A stretch of 64,000 bases of DNA, taken from Ambrosia x helenae (taxonomy: Eukaryota > Streptophyta > Magnoliopsida > Asterales > Asteraceae). The translations under genes were made by a program, and so were the position numbers. Below the pieces are notes generated by a model. The model saw nothing but the letters and a program-made list of their open reading frames with translations, did not search any database and was not told the DNA's origin. Numbering within the stretch: position 1 is the first letter of the stretch; each line of letters starts with the position of its first letter. The stretch lies in assembly GCA_030844895.1 (NCBI GenBank), contig CM061231.1, positions 136,433,023-136,497,022 of the forward strand, written 5' to 3'. Below, piece after piece: positions 12,201-21,773 of this stretch.

Positions 12201-12728
12201 AGATACCTCAAAGGTGCTCCCACACTTGGTATATGGTATCCTGCTAATGGAAACATTGAGCTTTCAGGTTATTCAGACAGTGACTTTGCTGGCTGTCACA
12301 CCACAAGAAAATCCACTTCAGGAGGGTGCCAATTTCTAGGGAATGCCTTAGTTTCATGGCAAAGCAAAAAGCAGGCAGCTGTTTCAACTTCAACAGCTGA
12401 AGCTGAATATATTGCTGCTGCAAGCTGTACAGCCCAACTCATGTGGCTTCAAAATCAACTACTGGATTTTGGGATAACTGCACTTCGGACTCCACTCATG
12501 TTGGACAGTCAAGCTGCTGAAAATATCATCAAGAATCCAGTCTCTCATTCCACTACCAAGCACATTGACATAAGACATCATTTTGTCAGAGACAGCTATG
12601 AAAAAGGTTTGATTTCCTTGCACCATGTTCCAACAGAGGATCAGTTGGCAGATGTGTTAACAAAAGCTTTAGACACATCTACCTTTACAAATCTGATTTC
12701 CAGAATTGGTATGTTAAACATGGATTAA
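9297..12728 (+). CDS. pol: Sirevirus pol (PR-INT-RT-RNase H)
   Basis: An intact 1143-codon frame in the same phase as gag, separated only by the TAA at 9282-9284. It is probably translated as a gag-pol fusion, so the nominal first codon (GTG, 9297) is not a real start. Protease: WYVDSGGSRHMTG, where the usual Cys after DSG is Gly. Integrase: H-H-C-C zinc region (WHRRLGHTN to CVSCLKGKQ), then the DDE triad D220, D283, E319 with the copia D-35-E spacing. Reverse transcriptase: KARLVVQGFRQEEGIDY, with YVDD at 830-833. RNase H: SGYSDSDFAG about 990, STAEAEYIAA, and a terminal EDQLADVLTK. All four activities needed to copy RNA into DNA and integrate it are present. Confidence 0.95.
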   Translation: MQGASACLDSLWYVDSGGSRHMTGCRALLLDFLAHGGGDISFGNDSKGKVLGSGTVQAGKLKFENVNLIDNLKFNLLSVSQMSDKGYGSFFTKKTCKIIGPEVVKKIDTIIAESKAQLVAHRSGNVYVVDMLKDNPMANVCLFSAASTKETELWHRRLGHTNLNTINTLSKQSLVRGLPSKEFKCDEHCVSCLKGKQHKSSYKSIDESKTSQCLQLLHMDLFGPVKIMSLRRKRFCLVIVDDFSRFTWTYFLHSKDETAGILKDFVTKVKKQYDLPVKVFRSDNGTEFKNKELDDFCVSKGIVRQFSIPRTPEQNGVVERKNRTLIEAARTMLADSGLPLSFWAEAVNTACYVQNRVLINPRHQKTAYEILFKIKPLISFFKIFGCPCFILNLKDSISKFAAKVDCGYFLGYSSTAKAYKVFNTRTKTIEETLNVKFNELSSLKIPANPAELFDLDKFKFEDITVKINNAGIPQSPQQDYRTDVVIPSHYKVYSASEEAAVQNNCQNSATAVSTTVGQSYPQTTASPLTTTDLSSVDKSQSSVDKSQSSFTPLGPIPPLPFQTSDGTTEVPTDVTPTESPNLCPSPQNAIVPYQGDLIYLRAHPPDQIIGNIREGVLTRSQSSNICLFAGFLSLTQPVKYQEALKDNSWVEAMQEELLQFKRQQVWELVPLPKDVCPIGTKWVFKNKTDERGIVVKNKARLVVQGFRQEEGIDYDETFVPVARLEAIRLFLAFAVNHNIKVYQMDIKCAFLYGKIQEEVYVCQPPGFEDTFHPDYVYKLNKALYGLKQAPRAWYETLSTFLLSIGFTRGKIDKTLFLKWKGKHLMIVQIYVDDIIFGSTCNQMCEEFRKLMTAEFEMSAMGELQCFLGLQVKQLQNGTFIHQNKYVKNLLTRFEMNDCKPCSTPMSRVKLLTIDDKDELVDQTHYRCMIGSLLYLTASRPDIMFATCVCARSQASPRKSNLIALKRIFRYLKGAPTLGIWYPANGNIELSGYSDSDFAGCHTTRKSTSGGCQFLGNALVSWQSKKQAAVSTSTAEAEYIAAASCTAQLMWLQNQLLDFGITALRTPLMLDSQAAENIIKNPVSHSTTKHIDIRHHFVRDSYEKGLISLHHVPTEDQLADVLTKALDTSTFTNLISRIGMLNMD

Positions 12729-13290
12729 ACAAATAAATTTTTCAATAAATCATAATAAAATGTTTCAGAAAATCAACTTTTTTAAATAGCTGTTTGGTTG
12801 AAAAATCTGTTTATAACATCTAATCAGATAAAACAACCACTGTTTCATTAATATCCACTGTTGGTTGAAAAGTCTGTTTCAAAACATCTGATCAGATAAA
12901 ACAACTGTTAGTTGAAAAATCTGTTTCAGAACATCTGTTCAGATATAACAACTGTCTCCTTATATATTTATACTATATATATATAAAAAAAAAACAGTTG
13001 GATCCATCAACTGTTTGTATCAGCTGTTTGCCACAAACAGCTGTTTGTATCAGTTGTTTGCCAAAAACAGCTGTTCTCCACCAGATGTTTCATCCATCAG
13101 ATGATTGCCACGTCTGCTCACATAAGCAGAGGTTTGGCCACATCAGCGGTTTCATTGAGCCTATATAAACCCTGTTTTACCACAACAGACGTTACACTGT
13201 CTCATTGTATTCAAAATACTGAAAACCGCCTTCTTCATTCTCAAACCCTTCATCAATCTTCAATCATCTTCACCTTCGAAATCCATTACA
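12729..13290 (+). repeat. Pol-ORF3 spacer with tandem repeats
   Basis: No coding. From about 12795 to 12960 a 50-60 bp unit (TTGAAAAATCTGTTTCA then ACATCTGATCAGATAAAACA) occurs three times. From 13005 to 13080 CAGCTGTTTG words alternate. A TATA-like box and pyrimidine-rich leader occupy the last 130 bp. Confidence 0.8.
13162..13168 (+). promoter_or_regulatory. TATA-like box before the third ORF
   Basis: TATATAA in GAGCCTATATAAACCCTG lies about 125 bp upstream of the ORF3 ATG at 13291. Between them is a CT/CA-rich stretch resembling a plant mRNA leader, ending in ACAATGG, a good start context. This suggests a separate internal promoter. Inference only. Confidence 0.45.
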
Positions 13291-16200
13291 ATGGATCTTC
13301 AAGCCAAAGCTACACACAATTGTCTCCCCTATCTGATTAAAACAGATGACAACGCTTCATTTCATTCCACCATCGACATTTTCCTTAACTCCAAATACTT
13401 ACCCATCCTAACCGCTAACGCCCCCATTTATCTTGATACTCTCCAAGAATTTTGGTTGAATGCTGAGTTTCTACTCCAAGACAAAAAGCCTACTTCCATT
13501 ATTTCCAAAATTGGAGAATCCAGTATCGTCATTACCCCTGAAACCATATCCACAACCTTCACACTGAATGACCTGGCAGGTAAGGACTCTTTTACTAAAA
13601 CAGAGCTTCACACTGAGTTCCAAGAAAGAGGGTATGATGGTCAGATGACTGGATCAACTCTTTTCAAAAAGTTTTTTCCCTCCAGTCATGAAATTTTTCT
13701 TCCATACTCTTCTTCTTTGTGTCTCTGCTAAGTCCACATCCTTTAATGAAATTCCATTGAGGATGCAATATCTGGGTTATGCTATGTTGTCAAACTCTGA
13801 CTTCAATCTTTCCCAGGGATTGTTCATGGACTTGGTATCAAATGTGAAAGCAGTCAAGTCTGGGTCAAACAATGCTTTTCTTATTTACCCAAGAATTCTT
13901 AGTGTAATCTTACAAAAAGTTTTACCTGAAAAAGTTTTCAAAAAGGGTGATGCTATGCAAATGAAAAGCTTAACTGATGAAACTTTCACAAGAATGCTGG
14001 GTGGAAGCACCCAAGAAAAAGTGTCTAAAGTGTCAAAAGTTTCTAAAACACAAACAAAGAGGACAAAGGCAACAACTGTTGTCAAAACCTCTGTTGTTGA
14101 GCCCACTGCTCCTGGTGATCATGGCACTACATCCAGTGCTGTGAAACCCACACCAGCCACTTCCAAAAAGAAACATCCATCCACAAAAACCACCACTCAA
14201 CCACAAATAAGGCTTCTGGATGTTGAGGTACCAGAAGAAACCTCTGTTGCACAACAAAAGCAACCTGAAACCACTGTTGTTACTTCCTCACAACAGTTGG
14301 ACATACCTCCACCTGACCAAACTCCTCATGAATCCTCTCAAAAGGATCATGTTGTAAGCCAAGGGGACACACATCATGATACATTTGAGTCACTTGACCA
14401 AATGTTCACAAGCCCCTCTCCCAGGGCTAATTCTCTTGTTACTCCTCCACCCTCACCATCACATCATGTCCCACAAACCATGCAACCTCTGTTTGAGGCA
14501 ATTGAAAAATCTCAGGAAGATCCCAGTTCCTCTCTTCCACCTGTCACTGAGAGTATACTCCAACAAGTGACTGGACCTGAGAATATTCAATCTGCTATCC
14601 CACAAACAGAAGAGGAGGTTACACCACCTGAGTTCAATGCAACTCTAGGTGAGTTTTCAAGTGGAGCAGCCACTACTGATGTAGAGACCACTGTCTCACA
14701 TCAGGACAGTGATTACATAGCTCAGACTCCCTTGAAGGCAACAACTGTTGAAGCCACTATAGTGTCTCCAAAAACAGTTGGAAGTCCCCAGTACCAAGAA
14801 AAAGGGGCATCTGATTCACCTATTAGGACTGAATCAGGTAGAACTACCACTGGTAGGGACTCAGATGATCCTATTAACTTAGGAGATGGGTCAAAATACC
14901 AAGAATTGACGGACAGAGTTTCTGTAATTGAAACCTCTGTAGCTGACATCAAATCTGATGTCAAGCTTATACTGAGCTCTCTTGCAGACCTTTCCAAGAG
15001 TCAACCATCTACAGCTGATATAGCCAGTGAGTTATGGAAATCAGTTTCCCCCATCATCATAGCTCACAGAAAACTGGCTGATCAGATACATGAGACTTAC
15101 ATGGCTGAGATCAGGAATATGGTAGATGCAAGGTACAAAGATACCCATGCAGATATTAAAGCCATCAAGGACCACCTGCTGAAGACTACTGGCTCTGCCC
15201 CTACCACCATCCTCAGGGATGAAAATGATGATGCTTTCACGGCTGATGATGCCAAAAAGGGGAGAGTGGCAGAGATAGGCTACCAAAACTAGATCCTTTT
15301 GGTTGTCCTCCTTCTCAAAAAGGCCAAGCCAAGTCTTCCAAGAAACCAGAGTCTACCAAATCAGCTCCACAACAACAAGCTCCACAACAACAACAACAAG
15401 CAACACCAACAGCACCACCACAACAAACCACTGAGAAGAATAAAGCAGTAGATGATTCTGCAAATATAGAAGCTGAAAAGGCTGCTCAAGAAAAACAGAA
15501 AAGAGCTGACACCTTGGAAGTTAAAGCAGAATCATTAATTGAACTCAAGAAGAAACAACAGCTGGAAACTGAAGATGTGGGATCCTCTAAAAGGATGAAA
15601 AGACCTGCTAAGCATGTTAGAAAACCACCATCTAAGTTGAACACCTCTGTTGATAAAACCACTGCTACTGAAACCACTGCCACCCAAAACACTGAAACTA
15701 CCCAAAACACTGCTACCCAAACCACTGCACCCAAACCAACAAACACACCTGAACATACAACCACCAAACATACATCACCAGCTAAATCCCAAACATCTGC
15801 TGGACCTACTAAAAGGCCAACAGATGTTAACCCAACCACTGCTACCAAATCACCATCACCTAAAATCATGTACACAAGGAAGAGAAAATCAACCTTTGTT
15901 GTACATGATGAAAACATACACACATCACCAAACACCATCTCAACTGCACAATCCACTCCTCCCATCACAGCTATTCCAATCACATCTTTCTCACCACACA
16001 CATCCAAGTTCAGATCCCATAGACCACCACCAACCATTACACCATTGGTTGTTCAGTATCCCCTTGAACTTGATCTACTCAAGGGGGAATTACAATCCTT
16101 CTACAATACTGAACAGCCATCAGAAAGATCCTTCCCATCTCTCCCAAACTTCCCTGTTCCCCTCAACATTGATACTTATCTGAAATATAAGGGTGAACAG

Positions 16201-17223
16201 GTGGATGCCATCATCAGGGAGAAATGCAAAGGGAAGGATGACAGGACTGCTCAGGGCATCCATTCAGCAGAACTTAGCTAACTCAGAAGGATTGAAGACT
16301 TTGCTAAGACCCTGAGCAATTCCATGTCCTCCATGCCTCTCAGTGTAGATTTGGAAAAGGAGGTAAGGGAATCTCTTCTTGAACAGATTATGGCAACCAA
16401 GCCTTACAAAGCAAACAAAAAGCAGTTCAATGGTTGGACTACACATGCTTTGAGAGAAGAACTACTCAGAATTGAAGAAATGGCCAAAGACCCCAAGGCT
16501 AAAGTCTCTACTCCTAACTTTGGCAAAGGCAGAGACCCAGTCAGAGCCTTGAAGTTCAAAAGGATGAGGCAAGAGATTGTAGGTGCCAACTATGGGGAGA
16601 TGAGGTCAGTTTCCAGATGGTCTGAGTTAAGGTTGGTTGAAACTTACAAAAGTCTGGAAGAAAATAGGAAGAAGGATCCCAGCCTGCCAAGGAAACCAAT
16701 TTACACTGATGAACCAATGATGAAGAGACCCCAACAGACCTTTACCTTGGACAGCTTACTTGACACCTCTGACCTAACAACTGCTGCAAGAAGACAGTAC
16801 AAGAAACAGAAGGAAATGTCAGAGGAAGATCAAAGAAAGTTTGCTGATACATTCATCAAGGAAGGGCTCTTCAATCAAGTCCATTTCTTCTCTGATCCTA
16901 CAACAGAGAAGCTCAGAGAACTCATTGGAAGACCACCTTCACCCAACTCATCAAGAATAAAACTTCAACTCAGCAAATCCACTGACTCAAAAATTCTAAA
17001 GTGGAAAGTCAACAAAGACAACCACGAATTGACATTGCTCAGGTCAGATGGAAGGGTTCAGAAGATCAACATGGATGATGCTTACAGCCTATGTGCAGAA
17101 GATCACCAAACATTGCTAAATCTGGACCTAGAAAGAGATGAAGAAGGCTTGTTTGCTCTGAACTTTGAATTACAGTTCAAAGGTCAAATCAGAGAAAGTC
17201 TGATGAGAAATAAAGATCATTAA
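13291..17223 (+). pseudogene. Sirevirus ORF3 (env-like), broken
   Basis: A single long reading unit broken in three places: a frame change near 13685 (frame of 13291 to frame of 13688), another near 15290 where a TAG also ends the middle segment, and an in-frame TAA at 16279-16281. The N-terminal 145 codons contain FWLNAEF and ITPETISTTFTLND, similar to the conserved start of the third ORF that I recall from composite-family Sireviruses. The middle is Thr/Pro/Ser-rich with a coiled-coil stretch (VSVIETSVADIKSDVKLIL). The end is basic and helical (REELLRIEEM). I see no signal peptide or obvious membrane span, so 'env-like' is historical naming. About 1300 codons, longer than the roughly 650 that I recall for soybean SIRE1. 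Function unknown. Confidence 0.8.
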
Positions 17224-17251
17224 ATAAAGCTGAGTTTTGGCATCATCTGTT

Positions 17252-17262
17252 ATAGGGGGAGA
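17252..17262 (+). promoter_or_regulatory. Polypurine tract
   Basis: ATAGGGGGAGA lies directly before the 3' LTR start (TGTTGGG at 17264); it is the plus-strand primer site. Confidence 0.85.
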
Positions 17263-17263
17263 T

Positions 17264-17970
17264 TGTTGGGTCTGCTGACCTGGAGAAGAACAGATGATTA
17301 GAAAGCCAAAATATGCTATCAGTTTGATCCTTGAATAAACAGTCTTTACAACTTACTTCTCCCAAAAGACTGCTGACCCTAACAACTGTTCTATCCAAAC
17401 AACTGCTCAACAACTGCTGATACAAAGAACTGCTGAGTAAACAACTGATGAAGAACAACTGCTGACCAAAGGTCTGATGAAGAACAACTGCTGATACAAG
17501 TACTGAAGACCAAAGCACTGCTGGAACCAACAACACTTAGGCTCCAGTAGTGGATACAAGACCATCAGAGTTTATCTACAACAGCTGTTTAATATCAGTG
17601 CTTTCAATGTAACAGTAGTTTGTAATAGGCAGATGGTTTATGTTTGTTATTCTGTTAGAGGTCACTGTCTTAGGTGACGTCAGTCTAGGTCATCAGTGCT
17701 TTGAGTCTGTCTATAAATAGAACAGTGCTTGTACTGTTCTATTGCATCACACACAAAAACATTCTCTCAGACAAACACTGTGTGATCAGGCTGAGGGGGA
17801 GTAATTGTACGATTGTAATCTTTTGGATAAATGAAAGCTTTCGATCTGAAAACATTTACTCTCTTGTTTTGATTAACAGTTTATTATTCCGCTGCACTTT
17901 CATTCTATTTTCATTTCATTATTACCATATTTAGTTAAACAATCAAAACAATCAAACTCAGATCCTAACA
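17264..17970 (+). repeat. Sirevirus 3' LTR
   Basis: 707 bp, starting TGTTGGGTCTGC and ending GATCCTAACA. It differs from the 5' LTR by the first-bases change, one internal substitution (CAACAACAC versus CAACAGCAC) and one T in a TTT run. Confidence 0.95.
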
Positions 17971-19594
17971 GTGAATGTATTGGTTACAATTAGTTTCTTC
18001 ATTCCATATGTGTCTCAAACAAGTGTACTTCAGTTACATGTCAATTCCATACCCTTTAAGACCTCAATTAATCACATAAGCACATAATACACAATCTGTG
18101 TTTTCAGGACAGATTGTGCGCCATCAAAACGAATTTATTTAAAATAGTAAATCAGTGAGTTATCCTCCCAAATTTTTACTAAATTTTCTTTGGGATTTAC
18201 TCAACAATACCTATTTTTTTTGTCTTAAATACAAACACAAAAATAATTAAAATTCGTCTAATTCAGCTATGTTCAGAAAACCTTCCTAACAGGTCAGTTT
18301 GGTAGATAAATTCCCAAAAATTGTGTATTCATCCAAACGGGATGAATCCACTTGGAAAACTCATATTACTCCAATATTAACCTTCTGTAAAAATTTCACA
18401 ACTCAACTCTTTATAAAACTTGAGTTATGATGTTTCAAAGTTAACTCAGTTTGATACCCGAAATTCTGACCTGACCTATTTTCAATGAAAATTCCAAAAA
18501 CGACTCAACCGACGTCCAAAACACTTGATTTTACCCATTATGAAAATCTAAGACCAAGTGTGACTCAACCATGCAAAGAAAATACCAAAATCCTTATGTT
18601 AAGGCCGTGTTACAGCCCCTACAAGTTCGTCTAATCATTCTGTCCAGATTTTAGTTTCGCCTAAATCATACTTTAATCGACTACCGTGCACATAAAAACA
18701 ATCAACAAACATCAATCATCATTACCAAACATCCCTAATACTTATTATGATCAGATTCTACTACTAAACATGCAAAGATCACAACTTTAAAGACCAAAAC
18801 ATCAATAACTTGCGCAACAAGTATCCTATGATGTTACTAATCGTTTATTATTATGTTTGATCCGTTTAATCTTCAAAAACTTCATGTTTTAATGATTATT
18901 AAAAACTTTCAGACCTGGACAAACTTTGTTACATGATTTTTATAATAAAAACACAAGATAGAAGCGTAAAGAATCAAAGATTATACCCTTGGCTCTTCGA
19001 TTCGATCAACCGTGCGCCTTTGGAGCTTCCCAATTGATGATCTTGAGCCTTAGCAGAGCTTTAGGGTTAATATTTCGTGTGGGGCAGTAAGGGGGCGATT
19101 AGGGTTGAGTTTAGGGGTTGCATGGGGGTTAAGGATGCTTAAATAGAAGTTTAAGGCGGTTTAAACCCGTCAGACACGAGCGAGCGGCCGCTCGGGCCCT
19201 GTGAGCGGCCGCTCACAGGCCCGAGGCCCTCGTTCGTGTCTCGTTTCGTCACCCGACGCGTTATCCTTTGACGTTTTCGTTATTTCAGACCGTAACAAGT
19301 GCAACCCCATGCGTTAAGACCCTAATCAACCTCATACTCCACTTTTAGTGATTTTTATTAACGTATTCGGTTTAGGTTCACATAATCACGTACGGTTTTC
19401 ACATAAGTTCATCAAATATCACAGAGACACATAAGTTCGTTATTCACCAACGTCTGAGGTTCACTAATCATGTACCCGATATTAACTCACAACAATGCAC
19501 CTATATCCTATCTAGTTAACCCTAGTTAAGTATAATGCAAGGAACGTAACTAGAGTTTAGTTAAAGTGAGAACCTGAATTTGCGGGGTATCACA
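17971..19594 (-). repeat. Gypsy 3' LTR, inner part
   Basis: It continues the LTR begun at 4439 and matches 21873-24350 almost base for base, apart from the hAT insertion there. It ends GGGGTATCACA next to a reverse-strand polypurine tract. It contains two adjacent imperfect palindromes with NotI-like cores (GAGCGGCCGCTC, about 19180-19217) and the uninterrupted hAT target site at about 18680. Confidence 0.9.
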
Positions 19595-19723
19595 TCATCC
19601 CCAAGTTGAAAAGAATTTCGTCCCGAAATTCAGCAAGTAAACAGTAAAGCCAGCTAGAAAAATGTACACTTAGTTCCCGGATGTCACATCATCCCCAAGT
19701 TGAAAGGAATTTCGCCCCGAAAT
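19595..19723 (-). repeat. Duplicated polypurine-tract region of gypsy element
   Basis: The segment CACATCATCCCCAAGTTGAA followed by AATTTCG(T/C)CCCGAAATTCA occurs twice, about 90 bp apart (19591 and 19687). In element orientation each copy is a purine tract (TTGGGGATGA) followed by TGTGA, so the PPT/LTR boundary is partly duplicated. Confidence 0.75.
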
Positions 19724-21771
19724 TCACTTCGAACGAGCTGCATTATGTTCGGCATTTGATCTATGTACAGGTTCAGGTTCAGTAAAGAGGTGTGGGTATT
19801 TGAGTCGCATCTGATCTCTGCGCTCCCACGTGTATTCCGGTCCTAGACGGGAATTCCACCGTACCTTAACAATAGGTATAGTGCTTTGCCTGAGTTTCTT
19901 GACGCCCTGCTCAAGAATCTCCACTGGTTCTTCCACGAACCGTAGCTGATCGTCCACCTGGATCTCCTCTAGTGGCACCACCAGTGTCGTATCCGATAAG
20001 CATTTCTTCAAGTTCGAGACGTGGAACACATTGTGCACTCCACTGAGTTCATCTGGTAGATTTAACTGGTAAGCTACCGGACCAATCCTTTTAACAATCT
20101 CGAAAGGTCCAACGTATCGTGGGTTCAACTTCCCACGTTTCCCAAAGCGTATCAATCCTTTCCAAGGTGACACCTTTAACAAAACCTTGTCCCCAATCTG
20201 GAACTCCAAGGGTTTTCTACGTTTATCAGCATAACTTTTCTGTCGATCCCGAGCAGCAGCCATCCGGTTTCTAATTTGCACTATCTTCTCAGAAGTTTCA
20301 TGCACGAGTTCGGGACCTGTTAGTTGGCTATCCCCAACCTTAGTCCAACAGATGGGAGACCTACACTTGCGCCCGTAAAGTGCCTCAAAAGGCGCACACT
20401 GTATCGAAGTGTGGTAACTGTTGTTGTAAGAGAATTCGATCAAGGGCAAGTGCTTATCCCAATTATTGCCAAAGTCCACCACGCACGCTCGTAGCAGATC
20501 CTCTAATGTTTGGATGGTACGTTCGCTCTGTCCATCCGTCTGCGGGTGATAGGCTGTGCTCATATCAAGACGAGTTCCTAAAGCATCTTGGAGAGTAGTC
20601 CAGAAACGAGAAGTGAGTCGCCCATCACGATCAGATATAATGGAAGTAGGCACCCCATGCCTAGAGGCTATCTCCTTGATGTAAAGGTTTGCCAGTTTCT
20701 CCAATGAATCCGTTTCCTTTATTGCCAGGAAGTGGGCCGATTTGGTTAAACGGTCCACGATAACCCAAATCATGTTGTGGCCCGTTGGCGTTCTAGGAAG
20801 CTTTTTAATAAAATCCATGGAAATCCCATCCCATTTCCACATTGGAATTTCTGGCTGTTGGAGTAGGCCTGAAGGTTTTTGATATTCAATCTTAACCTTT
20901 GCACAAGTCAAGCACTTACTAACATAAGTGGCTATCTCAGCTTTCATGTTTGGCCACCAGTAAAGAGTCTTAAGATCTTGGTACATCTTGTCCGAACCAG
21001 GATGCACCGAATAGCGAGAGGTATGTGCTTCGTCAAGCACCAGTTGTCTGAGATCCCCAAATCGTGGTATCCAGACTCGATCCATGAAGTACTGTAGGCC
21101 ATCCGTTTTTAGTTCCAAGTGCTTATCAGCACCATGTAGGGTCTCAAGCCCGATGTTTTCTTCCTTCAAGGCCTCACCCTGGGCTTCACGTATCTTATCT
21201 GGAAGATGAGAATGGATGGTGAGTTGTAAAGCTCGCACCCTTCTGGGTTTTGTTTCCTTTCGACTGAGGGCATCAGCTACTACATTAGCCTTCCCTGGAT
21301 GATACTTGATGGCACAGTCATAATTGTTCAAAAGTTCAACCCAGCGACGTTGTCGTATGTTCGGCACCTTCTGATCAAATATATGCTGAAGGCTCTTGTG
21401 ATCAGTGAAAATTGTGCACTTTGTTCCATAGAAATAGTGTCTCCAGATTTTGAGAGCGAAAACCACCGCTCCCAGTTCCAAATCATGAGTGGGGTAATTC
21501 TTCTCATGGACCTTCAGTTGTCGCGATGCATATGCAATTACCTTATCACGTTGCATCAGTACGCACCCTAAGCCTTGGATAGACGCATCACAGTATACTA
21601 CGAAGTCCTCTGTACCCTCAGGCAACGATAGTATCGGTGCACTGGTTTGGACTTTAGTAGTTGAAAGGCAGATTCTTGGGCATCTCCCCACTTATAAGTA
21701 ATACCTTTCTGTGTTAGGGCGGTGAGAGGTTGAGCGATCTTAGAAAATCCCTCAATAAATCTACGATATCT
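19724..21771 (-). pseudogene. pol: Tekay gypsy pol 3' half (RNase H, integrase, chromodomain-like)
   Basis: The open frame of 655 codons starts inside pol. RNase H: VVYCDASIQGLGCVLMQ, FALKIWRHYFYG. Integrase: HPGSDKMYQDLKTLYWWPNM with the downstream CLTC giving the H-H-C-C finger, then DFIKKLP, IISDRDGR and the AYHPQTDGQSERTIQ block containing the DDE residues. The C-terminus (NPRYVGPFEIVKRIGPVAY, FHVSNLKKCL, then VKVRWNS and YTWERRDQM) is the chromodomain-type tail of the Tekay/Del chromovirus clade. Upstream of the first Met the RT-RNase H linker (RRFIEGFSKIAQPLTALTQ) is readable to about 21771, but a frame change near 21655 separates it. RT proper, protease and gag are deleted. Confidence 0.9.
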
Positions 21772-21773
21772 TT

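Larger units (their letters stand above)
5379..17970 (+). mobile_element. Young Sirevirus (Ty1/copia) retrotransposon, 12.6 kb
   Basis: In order: 5' LTR (5379-6084), PBS to initiator tRNA-Met (6087-6098), long gag with three zinc knuckles, pol (PR-INT-RT-RH), a long spacer with its own TATA-like box, a third env-like ORF, polypurine tract and 3' LTR (17264-17970). The extended gag and the third ORF between pol and the 3' LTR are the Sirevirus/SIRE1 hallmarks. I count two substitutions and one 1-bp indel between the LTRs (706 and 707 bp), so insertion was recent. There is no 5-bp target duplication: flanks are AACAA and GTGAA. Compared with the solo LTR at 43452, about 186 bp of target (equivalent to 44190-44375) is missing at the insertion point. 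Confidence 0.95.

Noticed and set aside
15486..16037. 183-codon minus-strand ORF rich in Val/Gly
   Set aside because: Antisense shadow of the Thr/Pro-rich Sirevirus ORF3.
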